Shown: positions 46,861 through 56,266, counted from the first letter of the stretch. The stretch: 64,000 bases of DNA from Phycisphaera sp. (GCA_020639255.1 JACKGZ010000004.1:62001-126000), one strand, 5' to 3'. The notes: generated by a model not told the origin, from the sequence alone. A program made the numbers and translations.

Positions 46861-47274
46861 ATGAGCGATACCGTCTTTGCGAAGATCATCCGCGGCGAGA
46901 TCCCCTGCCACAAGGTGTACGAGGACGAGCACGTCCTGTCGTTTCTCGACGTCGGCCCCCTGTCGGTTGGGCACACGCTCGTCATCCCCAAGGAGCCGGC
47001 CGTCACGCTCGATCAACTGAGCGATGAGGCCAGTGCCGCGATCGGGCGCGTCCTGCCCCGCATCTGCCGGGCTGTGATGCAGGCGACCGGCGCAATGGCG
47101 TACAACATCCTCCAGAACAACGGCTCCGAAGCCCACCAGGAAGTCATGCACGTCCACTTCCACATCATCCCCAAGCAGGAGGGCAAGGGACTCGGGATCA
47201 CATGGAAGGCGGGCGCGATCGACCACGCCGAGGGTGCCAAGCTCGCTGAGAAGATGCGAAGCCTGATCGTCTAA
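46861..47274 (+). CDS. HIT family nucleotide-binding hydrolase
   Basis: The 137-residue protein has the N-terminal VFAKIIRGEIPCHKVYED and the histidine triad HVHFHII (H97, H99, H101), with NILQNNGSEAHQEV before it. It is of the HINT/HinT type that hydrolyses purine nucleoside phosphoramidates or adenylated compounds. It is divergent from mutL (36 bp apart) and its end overlaps the birA end by 4 nt. Confidence 0.93.
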   Translation: MSDTVFAKIIRGEIPCHKVYEDEHVLSFLDVGPLSVGHTLVIPKEPAVTLDQLSDEASAAIGRVLPRICRAVMQATGAMAYNILQNNGSEAHQEVMHVHFHIIPKQEGKGLGITWKAGAIDHAEGAKLAEKMRSLIV

Positions 47275-48050
47275 TCGTGGACCAGGCTCGTCGTCAGGGC
47301 AGGCAGGCGAGCGAGCCCCATCGTTGTGCGCACGACGAGTGTGGATGAGGGGTCGATGGATTCGACGATGCCCTCGTAGCGCCGGCCGTTGTGCTCAAAG
47401 CGCTGCCACGTGCCCGTAAGTGTGTCGCGCGCGTGCCAGCTCTTGGCGAGCACGTCGGGGGACTCATAAAGCGCTGCATTGAGTTGCGTCAGGACGAGCG
47501 AGGTCAGTTCGAGACGATCGACTCCGAGCCCGAGTTCGCGTAGCGAGATCGCGGTTTCGAGTTCGGCCGATTGCCAGTCGGCCTCGACGTGGTGTGTGTT
47601 GATCCCGATGCCGAGGAGCGTGAGCCCGTCTTGTTGCTCGATCAGGATGCCCGCGACCTTTTTGCCTGTCACGCGATCGACGACGTCGTTTGGCCAGCGC
47701 AGCCCGATGCGGTGCGTGAGCTCCGGCGTGGCGATCGCCTCGGCGACGGCGAGCCCCGCAGCAAGGGGCAATCGACCATCCACCGCATCCGTGCGCAGAG
47801 CGAGCGTCATCGCAATGCCGAGGCCCTTGTTGTCGAGCCAATGGCGACCGAGGCGGCCTCGCCCGCCGGTTTGTCGCCCCGTGATGCAGATGAGGCCCGG
47901 TTTCCCCCCGGCGTGCCGCGCGGCGGCGTCCTGTGTCGAAGACGTCTCGGCGATCACCACCACCCGGTCGAGACCGAGACCCGCCAGACCCGAGATATGC
48001 GTCTCGAGCTCGTCGGCCCAGCGGTGCAGCGGCGTGCGATCGGTCGTCAT
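47271..48050 (-). CDS. birA: Biotin-[acetyl-CoA-carboxylase] ligase
   Basis: The 259-residue protein has the BirA catalytic core: ETSSTQDAA, the biotin/AMP-binding GRQTGGRGRLGRHW, LRWPNDVV, KVAGILIE and GIGINTH. There is no N-terminal helix-turn-helix, so it is the monofunctional type without repressor activity. A C-terminal SH3-like part (GTWQRFEHNGRRYEGIVESID) is present. The ATG at 48050 overlaps the nadC stop (ATGA), suggesting coupled translation. Confidence 0.92.
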   Translation of the reverse strand: MTTDRTPLHRWADELETHISGLAGLGLDRVVVIAETSSTQDAAARHAGGKPGLICITGRQTGGRGRLGRHWLDNKGLGIAMTLALRTDAVDGRLPLAAGLAVAEAIATPELTHRIGLRWPNDVVDRVTGKKVAGILIEQQDGLTLLGIGINTHHVEADWQSAELETAISLRELGLGVDRLELTSLVLTQLNAALYESPDVLAKSWHARDTLTGTWQRFEHNGRRYEGIVESIDPSSTLVVRTTMGLARLPALTTSLVHD

Positions 48051-48961
48051 GCGCCGGGCTCGATGTCCAAACGCACGTCCGCCGTCACAGCCTGGTGCGT
48101 CAGGGCCCCCACGCTCACGCGATCGACGCCGGTCGCGGCGATCCCGGCGATGGTGTCCAGACGCACGCCGCCCGAGGCTTCGAGCTGGATCGCGCTGCTG
48201 CGGTTCGTGCGCATCGCCACGGCTGTGCGCAGGGTCGCGGGGTCCATGTTGTCGAGCAGCACGTAGTCGATCAAACCCGCGGGCACGTCGAGCACGCAAT
48301 CGAGCTGGATGAGCGTGTCTACCTCGACCTCGACGAAAGCGGCGTTCTCGCTCCTGGCCTTTGTGCACACCTCGGTGAGCCATACTGCGAGTTGATCCGG
48401 GCCGAGGTGGGCGATGTGGTTGTCCTTGATGAGCACCGCGTCGTGCAGGCCCAGGCGGTGCGAGTGCCCGCCGCCGCAGCGAACGGCGTACTTCTCAAGC
48501 ACGCGCAGGCCCGGCGTGGTCTTGCGTGTGTCGAGCACCTTGCACTCGCTTCCGGCACGCTCGACGTGGCGCGTGGTGAGGGTGGCGATGCCCGAGAGTC
48601 TGCCGAGCATGTTCAGGATCGTGCGCTCGGCGGTGACGATCTGATCGAGCGGACCCTTGAGCGTGGCAAGTGTGGCGCCCTTGGTGTGGTGCTCGCCGTC
48701 GTGCGCGAGGGGGTGGAACTCGATGCTCGCGTCGAAGACTTCGAGCAGATCCGGGATGACCATAAGGCCCGCGATGGTGGCGTCGGCACCGAGCATGACC
48801 TTGGCGGTGGTCGTGCGATCGGATGAGCCGCAGACCTTGGCGGTCAGGTCGCGATGGTCCGGCCCGAGATCCTCGTCGCGGGCGAGTTCGAGGAGCCGCC
48901 CGATGAAGCCCGTCTGGCGGAGGGACCGGTAGAAATCGTCGAGGGACTCGGGCGTGGACAT
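48047..48961 (-). CDS. nadC: Nicotinate-nucleotide pyrophosphorylase (quinolinate phosphoribosyltransferase)
   Basis: The 304-residue enzyme makes nicotinate mononucleotide from quinolinate and PRPP in NAD synthesis. It shows DLGPDHRDLTAK, ILNMLGRLSGIATLTTR, DTRKTTPGLRVLEKYAVRCGGG, HRLGLHDAVLIKDNH, VEVDTLIQL, LLDNMDP and LEASGGVRLDTI. I chose the ATG at 48961 with AGGA nearby; an upstream ATG at 49000 adds 13 residues with no ribosome site. nadA and nadB are not in the window. birA follows with a 4-nt overlap. Confidence 0.95.
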   Translation of the reverse strand: MSTPESLDDFYRSLRQTGFIGRLLELARDEDLGPDHRDLTAKVCGSSDRTTTAKVMLGADATIAGLMVIPDLLEVFDASIEFHPLAHDGEHHTKGATLATLKGPLDQIVTAERTILNMLGRLSGIATLTTRHVERAGSECKVLDTRKTTPGLRVLEKYAVRCGGGHSHRLGLHDAVLIKDNHIAHLGPDQLAVWLTEVCTKARSENAAFVEVEVDTLIQLDCVLDVPAGLIDYVLLDNMDPATLRTAVAMRTNRSSAIQLEASGGVRLDTIAGIAATGVDRVSVGALTHQAVTADVRLDIEPGA

Positions 48962-49024
48962 GTCCAATCCTATTCGGTTGTGGGCCCCTAGAATCGGCAT
49001 TCACCCAGGCAAGGAGCACGGACG

Positions 49025-49807
49025 ATGGGACTTCTCGATGGCAAGGCGGGGCTCGTGGTGGGGATCGCCAACGACCGTTCGTACGCGTGGTACATCGCTC
49101 AGGCTCTGATCGGGGCCGGGGCCAAGTGCGCGTTCACGCACCTTCCGGGCGAGAAGAACGAGCGCCGGACCGCCAAGGCGGTCGAGAAACTGGGCATCAC
49201 CGATCCGTGGCTCGTCCCGATGGACGCCGCGAGCGACGACGAGATCGAGGGCGTGATGACGAAGTACGCCGAGTCATTCGACCGGATGGACTTCCTGATC
49301 CACTCGATCGCGTTCGCCGACCGCGAGTGGCTCGCCAAGGGCAGCTTCCACAAGACGCCCCGCAAGGCCTTCCTCGACGCGATCGACATCTCCGCGTACA
49401 CGCTGCTCGGCATGACACGGGCGGCCAAGCCCATGATGGAGCGCACGGGCGGCTCGGTGCTTGCGATGAGCTACTACGGCGCCGAGAAGGTCGTACCCGG
49501 GTACAACATCATGGGCGTCGCCAAGAGCTGCCTCGAGTCGACGATGCGCTACCTGGCGGCCGAGATGGGCGAGTTCGGCATCCGCGTGAACACGATCTCG
49601 GGCGGGTATCTGCGCACGCTCGCGTCGTCGGCTGTGGGCGGCGCGGACGACATCTCCAAGCACAACGAGACGCGTGCGCCGCTCCGACGCAACGTCGAGG
49701 GCGAGGACGTGGGCAAGACCGCGCTGTACCTCGTGAGTGATCTGTCCTCGGGCGTGACGGGCGAGAACATCTACGTCGACTGTGGCGTGAACACGATCGG
49801 TGTCTGA
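49025..49807 (+). CDS. fabI: Enoyl-ACP reductase FabI
   Basis: The 260-residue short-chain dehydrogenase-type reductase completes each fatty-acid elongation cycle with NADH. It shows GLVVGIANDRSYAW at the nucleotide site, HSIAFADR, and the active-site run SYYGAEKVVPGYNIMGVAKS with Y160 and K167 (Y-x6-K of FabI). The C-terminus GENIYVDCGVNTIG is typical. AGGAG lies nine bases before the ATG. It is divergent from nadC. Confidence 0.95.
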   Translation: MGLLDGKAGLVVGIANDRSYAWYIAQALIGAGAKCAFTHLPGEKNERRTAKAVEKLGITDPWLVPMDAASDDEIEGVMTKYAESFDRMDFLIHSIAFADREWLAKGSFHKTPRKAFLDAIDISAYTLLGMTRAAKPMMERTGGSVLAMSYYGAEKVVPGYNIMGVAKSCLESTMRYLAAEMGEFGIRVNTISGGYLRTLASSAVGGADDISKHNETRAPLRRNVEGEDVGKTALYLVSDLSSGVTGENIYVDCGVNTIGV

Positions 49808-49955
49808 ACGCTTGCAGGGCAAACGCGTCTGAGAACCACCCCGAATCGACGGGCTGACCCTCGCAATCGGCACGGATTCCCCGCATTCCCGGCCTGTTTG
49901 GACGTTTTTTGGGCTCCGCTCAAGGGCCTCGCAACGGGCTGTCGATGATGGGGTT

Positions 49956-50249
49956 ATGAGCTCGATCGGATCCGGTCTTGCCGCTTCAGTCGCTGCTCTC
50001 GGCGCCGCCGAGCGGGCGGCCGTCACGAAGAAAGCCACCGAGCAGCGCGACGAGCAGCAGGTTCGCAAGAAGATCCAGGACCGCTTCGCGAGCGACACCG
50101 CCGACGTCGAGGCCGTCACCGCGGTCGTCGAAACCCAGCAGGACGACGAGAGCCCCGCGGACGATCGGCGCGAGAAGAAGCCCGACGTGCACGCGCAGGC
50201 GAACGAGCCGGGCGAGAAGCCTCGGGCTTCGCTCGATATTCAGGCCTGA
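49956..50249 (+). CDS. Small charged hypothetical protein
   Basis: The 97-residue product is rich in Ala, Glu, Asp, Lys and Arg and has no signal, membrane helix or known motif. The N-terminus SSIGSGLAASVAALGAAERA may form a helix, and the rest looks disordered (DDESPADDRREKKPDVHAQ). GGGG lies just before the ATG. It follows fabI by 148 bp, and its stop lies nine bases from the end of convergent sdhB. Codon use fits a real gene; function unknown. Confidence 0.6.
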   Translation: MSSIGSGLAASVAALGAAERAAVTKKATEQRDEQQVRKKIQDRFASDTADVEAVTAVVETQQDDESPADDRREKKPDVHAQANEPGEKPRASLDIQA

Positions 50250-50258
50250 CTGATCTCT

Positions 50259-51113
50259 TTACTTCTTACCCGTGAAGAACGATGCGATCGCGTGGATGGT
50301 CGTCGCGCGTCCCATCGCACCGATGGACTCGGTGAGCGGGATGTGCTTGGGGCAGACCTTGACGCAGTTCTGGGCGTTGCCGCAGTCGCCCACGCCGCCC
50401 TTGTCGCTGAGCTCTTCGAGGCGTTCGCCCTTGAGACGCTTGCCGGTCTCGTGCTCGTTGAAGAGTCTTGCCTGACTGATGGCGTGGGCACCGATGAATG
50501 ACTCATCCCACTTGGACTCGTCCTCTTCGATGTTGTACTGCGGGCAGGCTTCGAGACAGCAGCCGCAGGACATGCACTCGGAGAGGCGGTAGCGGGTCTG
50601 TTGGTGCTCGGGCGATTCCTTGGGGCCGGCGCCCTGGGCGTAGGTGCTGTCGATGGGCACCCAGGCCTTGACGCGTTTGAGGGCATTGAAGAGGCGCGCG
50701 CGGTCGACCCAAAGATCACGAACGACGGGGAACTTGCTCATGGGTTCGAGCGTGATGGTGTCGCCTTCGAGGGGGGCGTACTCATCGATGAGGCACGAGC
50801 AGGACTGGCGAACCTTGCCGTTGATGACCATGGTGCATGCGCCACAGACCTCTTCGAGGCAGCCCGAGTCCCAGACGGGGGGCGTGGTCTGCTTGCCGTC
50901 GATGGTGACGGGGTTGGCGGCGATCCACTTGAGGCAGCTGATGACGTTTGAGCCAGGCTCAACGGGAACCTTGAAGGACTCCCATCGGCTGGGCTTGCCG
51001 GGGCCGTCGCATCGTATGATCTTGAAGATGACCGAACGCCCGGCCTTGGCGCGGGCGCGGTTGGCCTTACGCTCTTGGGCTTCGTGTTCGCGGAGTGCTT
51101 CGGTGGAGCTCAT
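50259..51113 (-). CDS. sdhB: Succinate dehydrogenase/fumarate reductase iron-sulfur subunit
   Basis: The 284-residue subunit passes electrons from SdhA to the membrane anchor. It shows the [2Fe-2S] site (DSGCLEEVCGACTMVINGK, then QSCSCL), the [4Fe-4S] site CMSCGCCLEACPQYN and the [3Fe-4S] region CGNAQNCVKVCPKHIPL. A charged N-terminal extension of about 25 residues (REHEAQERKANRARAKAG) precedes the core. It is the last gene of the sdhC-sdhA-sdhB operon, 24 bp after sdhA. Confidence 0.95.
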   Translation of the reverse strand: MSSTEALREHEAQERKANRARAKAGRSVIFKIIRCDGPGKPSRWESFKVPVEPGSNVISCLKWIAANPVTIDGKQTTPPVWDSGCLEEVCGACTMVINGKVRQSCSCLIDEYAPLEGDTITLEPMSKFPVVRDLWVDRARLFNALKRVKAWVPIDSTYAQGAGPKESPEHQQTRYRLSECMSCGCCLEACPQYNIEEDESKWDESFIGAHAISQARLFNEHETGKRLKGERLEELSDKGGVGDCGNAQNCVKVCPKHIPLTESIGAMGRATTIHAIASFFTGKK

Positions 51114-51137
51114 GGTCGTGTCCCTTTCGCAGCGCCC

Positions 51138-53081
51138 TTACGAGGCGGCGGCTGCGGTCTCCTTCGTCTCTTTCTTGGTGTCGGATTTGCCGTAGGTCCG
51201 GGCGCGGGGCTCGACGAGCGGCGCCTTGACGGGCACGAACTCGATGTCGGACTTGCCGGTCTCGGGGTTGTAGCGTGCGACCGAAGTCTTGAAGAACCGC
51301 GAGTCGTCGCGCTCGGGGAAGTCCTTGCGGAAGTGAGCGCCGCGGCTCTCTTCGCGGAGCAGGCCCGCGCGGAGAATCGCGTCGGCGATCTTGAGCATGT
51401 CGCCCGTCGCTCGGGTGAACGAGAGTGACTGATTGGTCCAGCTCGCGGCATCGCCCAATTCGACCTTGCCGAAGCGCTGCATGAGCTCGCCGATCTTGGC
51501 GATGGCCTGCTCGAGGCGCGGGCCGGTCTTGACGACGGTCGAGGCCGCGGTCATCTCGTCGCCGAGTTCCTTGGCGATCTGGTACGGGTTGTACGCCTTG
51601 TCGCCCGTGCCGCCCGAGGTGGACGCGACGAGCTTGTCGTGCTTGGCCTGCTCGGACCTGACGGCTTCGTCGAAGACACCCTGGGGGGCTTCTTCCTTGA
51701 CGTCCTTGATGTAGTTGACGACGGACACGCCGTTGCACAGCCCGTCGAAGATGCACGAGAGCAGCGCGTTGGCGCCGAGGCGGTTGGCGCCGTGGTAGGC
51801 GAAGTTCACCTCACCGAAGGCGTAGAGCCCGGGGATGCTGGTCATCATGTTGTTGGTCGCGCCGATGGTCAGGCCGTGACCCTTCTGTGCGTCGACGGGG
51901 ATCGGGCTACCCGACTTGTGCCCGGGCTTGGGCGCGTCGGGGTTGTAATCGCCAGGCGTGTAGTCGGTCCAGAGGCCGCCCATCGAGTAGTGAACCGCCG
52001 GGAAGATCTTCATGGGTGTGAAGCGCGGATCGACACCGACGAATTTCTCGTAGATGTCGAGGATGCCGCCGAGCTTGACGGTGAGGTAGTCCGGATCGCG
52101 GTGCGTGAGGTCGAGGTAGACCTGGTTCTGCCCGTCGACGCCCATGCCCTCGTTGACGCAGACGTCGAAGATCTCGCGGGTCGCGATGTCGCGCGGCACG
52201 ATGTTGCCGTACGCGGGGTAGCGTTCTTCGAGGAAGTACCAGCGTTCTTCTTCGGGGATGTCGACGGGGTTGCGCGTGTCGCCCTTCTTGCGGGGCACCC
52301 AGACGCGGCCGCCCTCACCTCGGGCGGACTCGGACATGAGACGGAGCTTGTCGGCACCGGGGATCGCGGTCGGATGGACCTGGACCATCTCGGGGTTGCC
52401 GTAGGCAGCGCCGGCCTGGTAGCACCGGCTCGCGGCGCCGCCCGTGCAGATGACGGAGTTAGTGGACTTGCCGAACACGAGCCCGCACCCGCCGGTCGCC
52501 ATGACGACGGCCGAAGCACGGAATGCGCGGATCTGCATGGTCCGCATGTCCTGAGCGACGATGCCGACGCAACGCCCCTCGTGCGTGATGGGCCAGAGGA
52601 ATTCCCAGAACTCGTACTTGGTGACCTTGCCCTCGGTCTCGTAGCGCCGCGTCTGCTCGTCGAGCGCGTAGAGGAGCTGCTGCCCCGTGGTCGCGCCGGC
52701 GAAGTGGGTGCGCTTGAAGAGCGAGCCGCCGAAGAGACGCAGGTCGCGGAAGCCTTCGTGCGTGCGGTTGAAGGGGACGCCCATGCGGTCGAGCAGGTCG
52801 ATGATCTTGGGCGCCCAGTTGGCCATCTCAAGGACGGGGTGCTGGTCGGCGAGGAAGTCGCCGCCGTAGATCGTTTCGTCGAAGTGCTCGTACTCGGAGT
52901 AGCCCTGCTGGCGTGCGATCTCGTTGCACGCGTTGATGCCACCCTGAGCGCAGACGGAGTGCGAGCGTTTGACGGGGACCATGCTGAAGAGGTCCACGGG
53001 GACGCCGGACTCGGCGATGCGGACCGACGCGGCCAGGCCTGCCAGTCCTCCCCCCACCACGATCACGCGATTGTCAGACAT
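51138..53081 (-). CDS. sdhA: Succinate dehydrogenase/fumarate reductase flavoprotein subunit
   Basis: The 647-residue subunit holds covalent FAD and the dicarboxylate site. It shows VIVVGGGLAGLAASVRIAE, SHSVCAQGGINA (FAD-linking region), GLVFGKSTNS, QVHPTAIPGADKL, ESARGEGGRVWV and HYSMGGLWTDY, with FGEVNFAYHGANRLGANAL near the C-terminal part. Length and the single-cytochrome partner fit the class found in Bacillus and epsilonproteobacteria. It starts 26 bp downstream of sdhC, with AAGGAG upstream. Confidence 0.96.
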   Translation of the reverse strand: MSDNRVIVVGGGLAGLAASVRIAESGVPVDLFSMVPVKRSHSVCAQGGINACNEIARQQGYSEYEHFDETIYGGDFLADQHPVLEMANWAPKIIDLLDRMGVPFNRTHEGFRDLRLFGGSLFKRTHFAGATTGQQLLYALDEQTRRYETEGKVTKYEFWEFLWPITHEGRCVGIVAQDMRTMQIRAFRASAVVMATGGCGLVFGKSTNSVICTGGAASRCYQAGAAYGNPEMVQVHPTAIPGADKLRLMSESARGEGGRVWVPRKKGDTRNPVDIPEEERWYFLEERYPAYGNIVPRDIATREIFDVCVNEGMGVDGQNQVYLDLTHRDPDYLTVKLGGILDIYEKFVGVDPRFTPMKIFPAVHYSMGGLWTDYTPGDYNPDAPKPGHKSGSPIPVDAQKGHGLTIGATNNMMTSIPGLYAFGEVNFAYHGANRLGANALLSCIFDGLCNGVSVVNYIKDVKEEAPQGVFDEAVRSEQAKHDKLVASTSGGTGDKAYNPYQIAKELGDEMTAASTVVKTGPRLEQAIAKIGELMQRFGKVELGDAASWTNQSLSFTRATGDMLKIADAILRAGLLREESRGAHFRKDFPERDDSRFFKTSVARYNPETGKSDIEFVPVKAPLVEPRARTYGKSDTKKETKETAAAAS

Positions 53082-53107
53082 GGAACCGGTGCTCCTTCAG
53101 ATGCGTT

Positions 53108-53956
53108 TCAGTGGTCCGCCTCGGCAACGGGCAGGGTTGTTTCGACGTGTGTGCCGTGGGCGGCATGCATGTCGGCTTCAACCGCGCGGGCGTGGTTGAC
53201 GTCGAGCAGCAGGAAGCCAATGAGCGACGACCACGCCATCAGCATGAGCCCCGCGCCGAGGCCCGCGCAGACATAGCCCCAGCGTCGCTGGGCGGATTCG
53301 GAGATCGTCAGACCCCACGTAATGGCCGCGGTCCAAAGCCCGTTGGCGAGGTGATAGACGCTGGCGGTCACGCCCACGAAGTAGAAGAGCGAGACGAGGA
53401 TGCCGCCGAAGCCGATGCCCTGCGCCTGCCCACGCAGCGCGAGTGAGAAGGTCGAAGCGGCCTGCGAATGCGACCAAGGCTCATCAGTGGGTGACATGAA
53501 TGTCCATCCCCAGCGGAGCGTGGCGACATGGTAGAAGATGTAGAAGATCGCGATGTAGCCCGTGAGACGCTGGAGCGAGTAGCGCCAGTTGTCCTGATAG
53601 GCATAGCGGGCGGTGTTCGACTTGCCGGTGCGGGCGAAGTAGACGCCGAGGATCGCGTGGAAGGCGATCGAGACCCAGAGTGTCACCTCGATAAGCACGA
53701 GGAAGGGCATCTCATTGATGAAGGTCACTTCGTGCTGGAACGTGCCGACCCGGCGTGCGGTCATCTCGCCGACCTGCTCGATCGTGCCCGGGGCGACGTT
53801 CTCGCTGGCGCGGGAGTTGACAAGCCCCCACGCGATCGTGGAGTTGGTGAGCAGGTGGTTGATGAGAAAGACGCCGATGGGCAGGATGCCGGAGAGCGAG
53901 TGGAGCCTGCGGAGCAAGAAGTAGTGCCGGTTCATGAAGCCGGAATCATTTCCCAC
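53108..53956 (-). CDS. sdhC: Succinate dehydrogenase cytochrome b558-type membrane subunit
   Basis: The 282-residue single membrane anchor has five hydrophobic segments. It starts FLLRRLHSLSGILPIGVFLINHLL (heme-ligating His candidates) and continues with LVLIEVTLWVSIAFHAILG, RLTGYIAIFYIFYHVATL, YFVGVTASVYHLANGLW and a last helix AGLGAGLMLMAWSSLIGFLLL. This is the one-polypeptide, probably di-heme type, so no sdhD is needed. I chose GTG 53956 because AGGAAAGG precedes it at eight bases; an ATG at 53935 is the alternative. It heads the sdhCAB operon. Confidence 0.9.
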   Translation of the reverse strand: MGNDSGFMNRHYFLLRRLHSLSGILPIGVFLINHLLTNSTIAWGLVNSRASENVAPGTIEQVGEMTARRVGTFQHEVTFINEMPFLVLIEVTLWVSIAFHAILGVYFARTGKSNTARYAYQDNWRYSLQRLTGYIAIFYIFYHVATLRWGWTFMSPTDEPWSHSQAASTFSLALRGQAQGIGFGGILVSLFYFVGVTASVYHLANGLWTAAITWGLTISESAQRRWGYVCAGLGAGLMLMAWSSLIGFLLLDVNHARAVEADMHAAHGTHVETTLPVAEADH

Positions 53957-54052
53957 TTGGGTGTCCTTTCCTGGGTCGATCACATCGAATGGCCATGATG
54001 TTCGATCGGAGCTTCCCGGTCGATGCCGGATGAGACCTCCGGCGCGTCGTGA

Positions 54053-54517
54053 TTATGCCATCGGTCCGGCGGGGCCGCCGGCTGGACCTTTCGGAGCGTT
54101 GGGTCCGGGCGAGCCGTCGGGGTTGATGAGGCCCTCAGCAACGGCCTTCTCGATGGACTTGGCCGTTTCGACGAAGATCGCTCGCAGTTCGCGGAGGGTC
54201 TCGGACAACTCCTGGTCCTCTTCCGCGGTCAGGTTGCCCTTGGTCTTGGCCTCGAGCACCGCGAGGATGTCGATGTGGGTCCGAGCCAGCTCGGGAGCGA
54301 GGATCCGCTGGCCCGACTGGGGCTCGGGCATGATCCCGAGGTACATCGCGGCCTGGGAGGCCATCAGACGCACCACATCGCTGAATTCGAGGGGGCGGTT
54401 GGCCTCGGCCTTGGCCTGCTCGGCCTGGGCCTCCTTCTCGGCAAGGCGCTCCTTCTCACGGTTCGCCTCCGACTTCCAGTCCTCGTCGATGATCAGTTTC
54501 GGTTTGTCGTCGCTCAT
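54053..54517 (-). CDS. DUF1844 family protein
   Basis: The 154-residue protein fits DUF1844: a charged helical N-terminus (DEDWKSEANREKERLAEKEA) and the core LEFSDVVRLMASQAAMYLG with ARTHIDILAVLEAKTKGNL and LTAEEDQELSETLRELR. It ends with a Gly/Pro-rich tail. The family has no known function. It lies 96 bp upstream of sdhC on the same strand and is divergent from the PpiC-like lipoprotein. Confidence 0.82.
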   Translation of the reverse strand: MSDDKPKLIIDEDWKSEANREKERLAEKEAQAEQAKAEANRPLEFSDVVRLMASQAAMYLGIMPEPQSGQRILAPELARTHIDILAVLEAKTKGNLTAEEDQELSETLRELRAIFVETAKSIEKAVAEGLINPDGSPGPNAPKGPAGGPAGPMA

Positions 54518-54598
54518 GTCGTAGGATCCTTCCGTTCTAGGGTAGGCTTCGGGTCAGCCGATGACCGGAGAGCGACCGTTTCGGAGGATCCGAGCGTG

Positions 54599-55870
54599 AT
54601 GACAAGACGCCCGATGGCCTGTGCAGAATCCGCCGGTGTGCTGCTTGCAGCGTTGATGCTTGTCGGCTGCGCTGGCCAACCGACACGGAAGGTCGAGCTC
54701 AACCAGTTCGCCGGCAACGTGGACACATCCGCGGGCGCCTCGGCTCCACGCACGGTCTATACCCCGGTCAACCCGGCTCGCCCCGAGCCCGAGACCATCG
54801 TGATCCGCTCGTTCGACACCAACACGAACGCCGGGACACCGGATGATTCAGAATCGGGTCGAGCGTTCCCCGGCGGCGCGGTGTACGACGCGAAGGTTGG
54901 CGACATCAACGGCCGCCCGATCATCGCGAGCCGATTCCTTGAGGATCTCATGCCCCGCTTGAGGGCGATCTCGACTGAGCAGCCCGATGTTGCCTCATGG
55001 CGAAAGGAAGCCCGTCCGGTCATCGCGCGCAAGCTCGAAGACATGATCCGCGACGAAGTGCTCTACCGCGAAGGACTCGCTCGCAACCCGGATTTCAACC
55101 AGCAGGGCCTGCTCTTCTTCGTCGAGAAGGTGCGTGAGCACATGGTCCGCCTGTCACAGGGCAGCGAGACGCTCGCCGATCAGCGACTCCGAGAGGAAGA
55201 GGGCGTGTCGCTCGATCAGTTCCTGGCCTCGATCGAGCGGCAGCGCGTGATCAAAGACGTACTCGATATCGCGGCCGAGGACTATGCGCCGGTCAGCTGG
55301 CTCGACATCCAGAACGAGTACCAGCGGCGCTACAAGCAGCTGAACCCCGACCCGCAGGTGTTCTTCCGTCTGATCTCGCCCAAGTCGGACGAGGTCGTCG
55401 CTGAGATCGAACGCAGGCTCAACGAGGGGGAGCCATTTGAGTCCGTGGCCTCCGACGCTCAGCTCAATACGTTCGCGGTCGATCGCGGCGGTCTATTCAG
55501 CGCTGAAGGCACGGCCATCACCAAGCCTCTTGCTGAGTCAACGCTCATCAACGACTCGGCGCTCAACGCGGCGATCGTCGCGCTGGAACCGGGCGCATGG
55601 GCGGGCCCGATCGTTCGCGCCTCCGGCCGAACATCGTTCGTGATGCTCGATCGCGTCGAACAGCAAACAATGTCGCTCGATGACGAGTCTGTCCAGCTCT
55701 CGATCGAACAGTACCTGACACGGCTCCGCCGGGAGCAGGCTCTTGAGAGATACGTCATGCGACTCCGTGAACGGGCCAACCTCGGCGAGGCGCGTTCGAA
55801 CGGATTCGTGGACGAACTTTTGCGTGTCGCTGAGACACGCGTATTCGAACAGCACGCCATGCGAGGGTGA
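54599..55870 (+). CDS. PpiC/SurA-like peptidyl-prolyl isomerase lipoprotein
   Basis: The 423-residue protein has a lipoprotein signal (hydrophobic SAGVLLAALMLVGC, cysteine near residue 20) and a disordered Thr/Pro-rich segment. A SurA-type chaperone helical region follows (ARKLEDMIRDEVLYREGLAR), then a parvulin-like domain (VFFRLISPKSDEVVAEIERR, FESVASDAQL, DRGGLFSAEG, LEPGAWAGPIVRASGRTSFV). It would aid folding of exported proteins at the outer membrane. GGAGG stands upstream of GTG 54596 and ATG 54599; I take the ATG. yraN follows after nine bases. Confidence 0.8.
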   Translation: MTRRPMACAESAGVLLAALMLVGCAGQPTRKVELNQFAGNVDTSAGASAPRTVYTPVNPARPEPETIVIRSFDTNTNAGTPDDSESGRAFPGGAVYDAKVGDINGRPIIASRFLEDLMPRLRAISTEQPDVASWRKEARPVIARKLEDMIRDEVLYREGLARNPDFNQQGLLFFVEKVREHMVRLSQGSETLADQRLREEEGVSLDQFLASIERQRVIKDVLDIAAEDYAPVSWLDIQNEYQRRYKQLNPDPQVFFRLISPKSDEVVAEIERRLNEGEPFESVASDAQLNTFAVDRGGLFSAEGTAITKPLAESTLINDSALNAAIVALEPGAWAGPIVRASGRTSFVMLDRVEQQTMSLDDESVQLSIEQYLTRLRREQALERYVMRLRERANLGEARSNGFVDELLRVAETRVFEQHAMRG

Positions 55871-55879
55871 CCGGTTTCG

Positions 55880-56266
55880 ATGTTCGCTCGCTTCCGCAAC
55901 ACGAACCCGACGGGCAGGCGGGGCGAAAGGATCGCGGCCAGGTGGCTGCGCCGGAAACACTACAAAGTCATCGGTCGCAACGTCCACGTCGGCGTCGGTG
56001 AGGCGGACATCGTCTGTATCGCACCGGACCGCAAGACACTCGTGATCGTCGAAGTGAAAGCCCGCCGAGTGACATGGCGCGAGCAACCTCGAGCCGAGGA
56101 AAGCGTGGGCGCCAAGAAACGCCAGAAGCTCCGGCTCGTCGCGCAGCTGATCGCCAAGAAACCCGGGCTGTCCGATCGACCTGTGCGTATCGACGTCGTC
56201 GGGATCGATCTGCCCGAGCGGGGCAAGGCGGTCGTTCGGCACTACGAGTCAGCTGTCGGCGGCTGA
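55880..56266 (+). CDS. YraN family (UPF0102) endonuclease-like protein
   Basis: The 128-residue protein has the YraN layout: GRRGERIAARWLRRKHYKVIGRNV, then GEADIVCIAPDRKTLVIVEVKAR with the nuclease-type D-x(n)-ExK. KKRQKLRLVAQLI and the C-terminal RIDVVGIDL follow. The fold belongs to the restriction-endonuclease-like (Holliday-junction resolvase-type) group; its cellular role is not settled. Its stop is three bases from the end of the convergent histidine kinase gene. Confidence 0.9.
   Translation: MFARFRNTNPTGRRGERIAARWLRRKHYKVIGRNVHVGVGEADIVCIAPDRKTLVIVEVKARRVTWREQPRAEESVGAKKRQKLRLVAQLIAKKPGLSDRPVRIDVVGIDLPERGKAVVRHYESAVGG

Noticed and set aside
46825..47226. N-terminal extension of mutL
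   Set aside because: The frame stays open upstream of GTG 46824 but runs antisense through the HIT gene, and the MutL family starts at the later site.
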